Made by a program: the position numbers and the translations under genes
Source of the DNA: an uncultured Eubacterium sp.
GTDB lineage: Bacteria; Bacillota; Clostridia; Oscillospirales; CAG-272
NCBI GenBank assembly: GCA_900544285.1
Contig: UQUT01000005.1
Location: 36,419 to 100,418, forward strand
Direction of reading: 5' to 3'
DNA length: 64,000 nt
The notes under the pieces: generated by a model
Database searches by the model: none
Seen by the model: only the letters and a program-made list of their open reading frames with translations
Told to the model about the DNA's origin: nothing
Part shown: positions 59,361 to 64,000 of the stretch, one piece after another
How positions within the stretch are numbered: the first letter of the stretch is position 1
Layout: every line of letters begins with the position of its first letter

Positions 59361-62300
59361 TTATTTGTTTTCTTCTTCCGCGGAAGGCTCTTTCTCGGAA
59401 GGCTTTTCTTCCTCTGCGGGAGCGACCGGCTCCGGATTTTCCGGCTCCGGCTCTTTTATCATTCCGGCGGTTGCGGGAACATCGTCATCGTCCGCTACGT
59501 CCTCCGTTATGAATATCATATCGCCGGAAACGCCGTATGGAGCGTATTTTTTGCCCGCAAGCTTATATACAAATCGTCTTACCTTGTCGACCTTTATAAA
59601 GATGATAAAGCAGATGAACACAACAAGCGAAATCGCGGTGATTATCATGGCAAGGACGTAGCCCTTGGGCATATAGCGGAATTCGATATCATGATAGCCC
59701 GCCGTCGATTTCACGGCAAGGAGCGAGTCGCACACCATGAGCGTCTCAGCCTTTTCGCCGTCGATATATACGTTCCAGCCCGCGTCATAGGGGATGGAGG
59801 TGAATATCAGCTCCTGACCTGCCGGCAGGTCGATTGTACCCTTGAGATAGTCGTTGCCGTAATCCTCAACATACATTTCAGCGGCGGAGAGCTGGTCGAA
59901 GGCTTCGTCAAGCGCGGTGTGATCTATATAGTAGAAGAAATATTTCGATTCCTTGGAAAGATAGAGCGCGTCGTCCTTCAGGCGCAGTTCAACCGTCACC
60001 CTGTCGCCCTCCTTGAAATCGCCCAGCTTCATTATGCGCTTTGTCTCGTTTCCGAAATAATCTGAAACGAAGGACGTCGCGCCGTTGTTCTTCTTCACAT
60101 AAACGCTGAATGTCTTTCCGAAGTTTGCCGCCGTGAAATGGAAGTATATCGGCCCGTCCGCTGGAGCGGTGAAATCGAGCTTGGCTTTCGGGTCATTTCC
60201 GGTTTTTTCAAAGCAGTAATAGGGGTTTATAGCTTCCTTTTCCTCGTCGCCGACGTTGTATTTATGCGTCTGGTTGAAGGTTGAGCGGGAGCAGTCCGTC
60301 GCGCTTATCGAAGCGGTTATTCCCTTGAGAACGTCGCCCGTCACGCCGCTTTCGGAAAGCATGGATTTGATGAGTCTGTTCTGATAGTCAAGTCCCGAAA
60401 TATATGGCGGGTATGTCAGCTCGTTCATATCGTTTATGACATTTTCGCTGACACCGTATGCAACGGAAAGCGCCTTTGTGTTCTGCATTGCATAAATGAT
60501 GTTGCCGGGCTTGACAATCTGATAGCCCTCTTCACCCTGCGCGGCAATCTTGAAGATGTTGCCGTCAAGGGTGTCGTTTTTGGTTATTACGTATTTGATA
60601 CCGAAGAGCGCGTCCGAAACGGGCGTTCCTCCGAGGTATTTCGTCCAGTGCGAGTCGGATGAATAACCCATTCTCGCCATCATTCTTATGACGTTTGCGT
60701 TGAGGGTCGAGGTCGAATGGGAAATGCCGTTATAGCCGAGAGCCATCGGCTCGTTTACATTGCAACGGTATACCGTGCTTTCCATTCGATAGAAGGTTTT
60801 GTCGCTGTCGAGTATCTTGTCGACAACGCTCTGCGTTCTGATTATGCCGCCGGTATATGAGGAATAAACCTCGTTGCCGTTTGAATCGAGATAGTTTGCA
60901 TATCTCGTCACGCCGACCTCCTCCTGAACGCTGACCGCGTTGAGGAGCGAACCGACAAACATTTCGATGCAGACGACCGCCGCAAGCGTGAACGCCGCGG
61001 ATTCCGCCTTTTTGTTATCGCGCAGGGACTTGAGCACAAAGGTGTATATGAAGAACACTATGAGCGAGAACATTATACATCTGAGAGAGCTGAGCGTGAT
61101 TGTGTTGTCGCCCTGCTGGAAGGTGACCTTCAGCTTTTGGATGATGAGCACGAGCACGGAATATGAAATTCCCGTCGCGATTATATATGAAAGCTTGACC
61201 TTCCGAATTCCCTTAAGCGCATCCGCTGCCATGGTCAGGACGAAGAAGGAGAATACATACGCATATCTGTAATTGAGCCAGTTGGGCTCTGCAAAGCCGT
61301 GCCATACAAGGTCGAGAGTGTTTATCGTAAAGCTTGAGATGAGCACGAGGAGAAGTCCCGTCGCCGCGATTTTCTGTCTCTTCGGGATTGACTTTGAAAG
61401 ATAGAAAATCGGTATGCACATGAGCGCGACCGCGCCGCAATAGATTTCAGGCTGACCGCCGCGGTTGAGCGACGTATACGAGCCCGGAAGCATATTTATA
61501 AACAGATCGAGGTAATCAAAGCGGAGCTTAAAGGAGAAATCGACGTTCAGCCAACCCATTTTACCGAACCCCAGCGAATACCATGCCGCATAGAGCATAA
61601 ATGACGAAAGTCCTATCGCGAGCAGCGTGCTGAACGCAAAGCGCATGAACGTCTTAAAGCCCACACTGCGGAAAAATCTCTTTTCGCCCTTATAGATTTC
61701 GGGGCGGACTGTGTAATAATAGTAGCAGAAATAAAGGAAGGTGAAAATTCCGCACATATAGCCCATGTAATAGTTAGAAATGAATATCACGGAGAGGGAA
61801 ACTATATAGAGAACGACCTTCTTTTTGCGGATGAGAGATTCCGTGCCTAAAATGAGAAGCGGCAGGAAAACGACAGCGTCGAGCCACATGGGGTCGATCG
61901 TCTGGATAACGGAAAACGCGCAAAGCGCATACATCATAGAAAGGGCTATCGTTCTCATCTGACCGAGCTTTCTCGTCTTATGCAGGTAAAGCCCGAAGTT
62001 GAGACCCATCGTACCTATCTTGCAGAGCTGGATAAATGTGACCGCGTCAACAATGTTCTTCTTCGGGAAGAGAACGAGCAGGAGGTTGAACGGGCTGCCC
62101 ATATAATACGCGACTATGCCCATGAATTCCCCGCCGAGCGTCCTCTGCCATGAATAAAGCCAGCTCCCGCCGTTCACAAGCAGATCGCGGATTTTTTCAT
62201 AATAATAAATGTACTGCGCCTGAAAGTCAAGCGTAAGAATGGAGCTGTTGCCGAAGGGATGAAATTCCATGCAGGCAAAAGCTCCCGCCATTATGACGAA

Positions 62301-62411
62301 AGGAAGCAGAAATGCAGAGGCGAGATAAGTATACTCGCTGTTTTTTATACGGAGCCATGTCCGCACAAAGAAATTTTTATTTTCTTTGATGGTATTCTGT
62401 TCAATGCTCAT
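59361..62411 (-). CDS. YfhO-family membrane protein (GT-C-like)
   Basis: 1016 residues. An N-terminal cytoplasmic stretch is followed by ~12 membrane helices up to about residue 490, a ~400-residue outside domain (beta-rich, with RMESTVYRCN and YDAGWNVYIDG), a last helix near 945 and an acidic Pro/Glu C-tail. YfhO proteins add sugars to lipoteichoic acid or other envelope polymers. The early loop FMGIVAYYMGSPFN is a family motif region. GAGAGG site. Confidence 0.88.
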   Translation of the reverse strand: MSIEQNTIKENKNFFVRTWLRIKNSEYTYLASAFLLPFVIMAGAFACMEFHPFGNSSILTLDFQAQYIYYYEKIRDLLVNGGSWLYSWQRTLGGEFMGIVAYYMGSPFNLLLVLFPKKNIVDAVTFIQLCKIGTMGLNFGLYLHKTRKLGQMRTIALSMMYALCAFSVIQTIDPMWLDAVVFLPLLILGTESLIRKKKVVLYIVSLSVIFISNYYMGYMCGIFTFLYFCYYYYTVRPEIYKGEKRFFRSVGFKTFMRFAFSTLLAIGLSSFMLYAAWYSLGFGKMGWLNVDFSFKLRFDYLDLFINMLPGSYTSLNRGGQPEIYCGAVALMCIPIFYLSKSIPKRQKIAATGLLLVLISSFTINTLDLVWHGFAEPNWLNYRYAYVFSFFVLTMAADALKGIRKVKLSYIIATGISYSVLVLIIQKLKVTFQQGDNTITLSSLRCIMFSLIVFFIYTFVLKSLRDNKKAESAAFTLAAVVCIEMFVGSLLNAVSVQEEVGVTRYANYLDSNGNEVYSSYTGGIIRTQSVVDKILDSDKTFYRMESTVYRCNVNEPMALGYNGISHSTSTLNANVIRMMARMGYSSDSHWTKYLGGTPVSDALFGIKYVITKNDTLDGNIFKIAAQGEEGYQIVKPGNIIYAMQNTKALSVAYGVSENVINDMNELTYPPYISGLDYQNRLIKSMLSESGVTGDVLKGITASISATDCSRSTFNQTHKYNVGDEEKEAINPYYCFEKTGNDPKAKLDFTAPADGPIYFHFTAANFGKTFSVYVKKNNGATSFVSDYFGNETKRIMKLGDFKEGDRVTVELRLKDDALYLSKESKYFFYYIDHTALDEAFDQLSAAEMYVEDYGNDYLKGTIDLPAGQELIFTSIPYDAGWNVYIDGEKAETLMVCDSLLAVKSTAGYHDIEFRYMPKGYVLAMIITAISLVVFICFIIFIKVDKVRRFVYKLAGKKYAPYGVSGDMIFITEDVADDDDVPATAGMIKEPEPENPEPVAPAEEEKPSEKEPSAEEENK

Positions 62412-62458
62412 ATTTTACCTCTCAAAAAAATAATTTGTGTAAAATTCAGTCGCAAATG

Positions 62459-62487
62459 ATGACTCAAAATCTCATATGTATGACTCA
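62459..62487. repeat. Direct repeat ATGACTCA x2, possible operator
   Basis: Two identical 8-mers at 62459-62466 and 62480-62487, 21 bp apart (two helical turns), upstream of the YfhO gene. The region 62412-62605 otherwise holds the promoter of the plus-strand small gene. Confidence 0.4.
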
Positions 62488-62555
62488 TTTTATCATCATT
62501 CAACAAAATAATAAAGGGTATTTTTGAAATTCGGCGCGTTTTTTCGGATTTTTCT

Positions 62556-62583
62556 TTGATTTTGCCCCGCTTTGTGATATCAT
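62556..62583 (+). promoter_or_regulatory. Promoter for the small unknown gene
   Basis: TTGATT (62556-62561), 16 bp spacer, TATCAT (62578-62583). Confidence 0.45.
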
Positions 62584-62605
62584 AAGATAAAGCGAGGTGA
62601 AGATT

Positions 62606-62929
62606 ATGTCCCTTTTCAAGCGAAAAAAGCCCGAAGAGAAGCTGTCGTTCAAAATCAAAATGGCGGAGAAAATGGTTCGCAACCGCCTCCGTTACGCAAC
62701 CGAGCGCGACGGCGATACCGATTCCGTCATCGGGAAAAACGGCGGTTTCAACATAAGAAACGGTCAGCTCATAGTCTCTGCGGACAATCGCGTCATTTTC
62801 CGTTGCAATATTGAGGAGATGACGGTCTCCGAGCTTATGTCGCTCGAAGGCGTGATTATCACCGCGCCCGATATAGAGCAGGGCGGCAAAATCCGCACGA
62901 TTATCTGTTATTACGTTTATTACAGATAA
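62606..62929 (+). CDS. Unknown small protein (107 aa)
   Basis: 107 residues from the ATG at 62606, behind GCGAGGTGA; the in-frame GTG at 62597 overlaps that site. Basic N-terminus (MSLFKRKKPEEK), no membrane helix. The middle has IGKNGGFNIRNGQLIVSADN and SELMSLEGVIITAPD, looking like a small beta domain. I do not recognise the family. It ends one base before the convergent SDR gene. Confidence 0.7.
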   Translation: MSLFKRKKPEEKLSFKIKMAEKMVRNRLRYATERDGDTDSVIGKNGGFNIRNGQLIVSADNRVIFRCNIEEMTVSELMSLEGVIITAPDIEQGGKIRTIICYYVYYR

Positions 62930-63670
62930 TTAAAGTATAAATCCGCCGTCAACGCAGAGCGTCTGTCCTGTGATGAAGGTATTTTCAAGCGACAGAAATG
63001 TCACTGCACGCGCCACATCGGCAGGTTCTCCGAGCCTCCCGAGCGGCGTTCTTTTTTTCAGCTCTTCCATGGTTTCTTCGTCATAACATGAGTTCATTTC
63101 CGTGTTTATTACGCCGGGCGCAACGCAGTTGACGACGATGTCCGCCGTAGCAAGTTCCTTTGCAAGCGATTTTGTCAGGTTTATGACAGCCGCCTTCGAA
63201 GCCGAATAAACAGCCTCTCCCGCCGCGCCGCATATGCCCCACATGGACGAAACATTGACGATCGCCCCGCCGCAGCCCGCGCCGATCATCTCTCTTGCCG
63301 CCGCGCGGGTACAGAATAGAGCGCCGTCAAAATTCGTTCCCATGACGCGGCGAAGCTCGTCCTCCGTAATGTCGATAAGCGCCTGCGGGCTTGCAACCCC
63401 CGCATTGTTTACGAGAATGTCGAGCCTGCCGAATTCCATAATCGCTTTGGAAATCAGCCGCCTTGCACCGGACTCATCCGAGACATCGGCACAGAACGGT
63501 ATCGCCCTGCCGGCACCGAGCGCGTTTATCTCGCGACAAAGCGCTTTCGCACTCTCGGCAGACAATCTGTAATTGACTATAACGTCGCAACCCGATCTGC
63601 ACAGGGCGCGCACGATTTCCGCGCCTATTCCGCGCGAGCCGCCGGTTACAACGGCATATTTTCTTTTCAT
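62930..63670 (-). CDS. SDR-family reductase, FabG-like
   Basis: 246 residues, classical short-chain dehydrogenase. Cofactor motif TGGSRGIG (residues 9-16), NNAG, catalytic Ser in NVSSMW and YSASK, and the C-terminal FITGQTLCVDGGF. NADP preference is likely from the Tyr-Arg after beta-2 (NYRLSAES). It could be 3-oxoacyl-ACP reductase or another ketoreductase; no fatty-acid genes are adjacent. Confidence 0.86.
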   Translation of the reverse strand: MKRKYAVVTGGSRGIGAEIVRALCRSGCDVIVNYRLSAESAKALCREINALGAGRAIPFCADVSDESGARRLISKAIMEFGRLDILVNNAGVASPQALIDITEDELRRVMGTNFDGALFCTRAAAREMIGAGCGGAIVNVSSMWGICGAAGEAVYSASKAAVINLTKSLAKELATADIVVNCVAPGVINTEMNSCYDEETMEELKKRTPLGRLGEPADVARAVTFLSLENTFITGQTLCVDGGFIL

Positions 63671-64000
63671 AAATCAACCTCCGGAAAAAGAGAAAAGATA
63701 AGAGAGAAAATTGAAGAGAAGCAAACCGCTACGCGGAGAGAAAAACGAAGAGAGAAGATCGAAGAGAAGCGGTGCGCCTGCGGCGCGGATTGATTGAAAA
63801 GCCTCCCCGATAATTAAAGTTTCTTTTGCCTTTTTACAAAAGCCCTGTCTGTGCAGATAATTAAAGTTCTGCGCATACTCCCCGATAACTGAAGCTTCTT
63901 TTGCCTTTTTGCAAGCCCTGTCTGTGCAGATAATATAAAATCTGCATATCGTCCCCGATAACTGAAGTTTCTTTTGCCTACTTTTCTTTTCAAAGAAAAG
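63671..64000. repeat. Gene-free region with 73-75 bp tandem repeat and inverted palindromic repeat
   Basis: No gene is seen. Three repeat starts with TCCCCGATAA lie at 63804, 63879 and 63952 (periods 75 and 73 bp), each with a TTTCTTTTGCC-like box and the first two with GCCCTGTCTGTGCAGATAAT. The third unit continues into CTACTTTTCTTTTCAAAGAAAAG, the palindrome of the dispersed repeat in reverse orientation, and runs off the window. Confidence 0.75.

Noticed and set aside
63804..64000. Possible CRISPR array
   Set aside because: Only 2-3 units of 73-75 bp with no unique spacers, no short identical repeats and no cas genes nearby.
1..64000. tRNA, rRNA, prophage or transposase genes
   Set aside because: None seen on reading the intergenic regions; gaps are short and filled by promoters, terminators or repeats.

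Overview
The window looks like chromosome from an anaerobic, endospore-forming member of the Clostridia, probably an uncultured gut-type lineage. The evidence is an intact sporulation sigma factor (SigK type), a SpoIVFB-like intramembrane protease, a YtvI-like protein, a SleL-like cortex hydrolase and a SPOCS/LysM coat-type protein, together with pyruvate:ferredoxin oxidoreductase, a Na+-pumping decarboxylase module, a c-di-AMP receptor and Clostridia-style Shine-Dalgarno sites and TTGACA-17-TATAAT promoters. I saw no tRNA, rRNA, CRISPR array, transposase or prophage.

Layout. 1-6.6 kb: a GH94-type phosphorylase cut by the left edge, a G5/M23 lipoprotein, an ABC exporter and oadB-oadG (oadG is a 49-residue gene). 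6.9-18.4 kb: one long co-directional cluster with tight or overlapping junctions, encoding malate/lactate-type dehydrogenase, class II fumarase, HdrB-HdrC-HdrA, an MvhD/FlxD-like protein, two FlxC/FlxB-like Fe-S proteins, a FlxA-like FAD/NAD/[2Fe-2S] protein, a fumarate-reductase Fe-S subunit and flavoprotein, and a small PQ-loop-like membrane protein. 18.5-29 kb: PAP2 phosphatase, MBL/beta-CASP nuclease, a CNNM/CBS transporter behind a structured leader, YD-repeat and LRR lipoproteins, DUF896, protease and sporulation genes. 29-38.5 kb: ThrE, Ppx/GppA, DUF2500, SigK, SPOCS protein, SPFH/NfeD and an M16 peptidase pair. 38.5-49.7 kb: lgt, folD, thioesterase, rpsO, pnp, fba and addA. 49.8-64 kb: a 31-residue Cys-rich peptide, an ABC exporter-DUF1854-c-di-AMP receptor operon, PFOR, LURP-one protein, RqcH, YfhO, a small unknown protein and an SDR reductase.

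Main idea. The 6.9-18.4 kb cluster reads as a complete reductive route from oxaloacetate to succinate in which fumarate reductase has no membrane anchor and no quinone site. It is instead encoded with a full Flx-Hdr electron-bifurcation module. I infer a soluble NADH-dependent, flavin-bifurcating fumarate reductase that would spend NADH on fumarate and reduce ferredoxin at the same time. HdrB keeps both CCG cysteine sets, so a thiol/disulfide (thiol:fumarate-reductase-like) step is an alternative. PFOR at 53.4-56.9 kb and oadBG next to the cluster fit a ferredoxin- and Na+-based energy economy. The genes are seen directly; the complex and its stoichiometry are inference.

A second theme is a dispersed palindromic repeat (core about 35 bp) found at 28985, 41270-41490 and the right edge, each time just after a gene end. 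Several leaders (before the CNNM gene, the SleL-like gene and rpsO) look regulatory.
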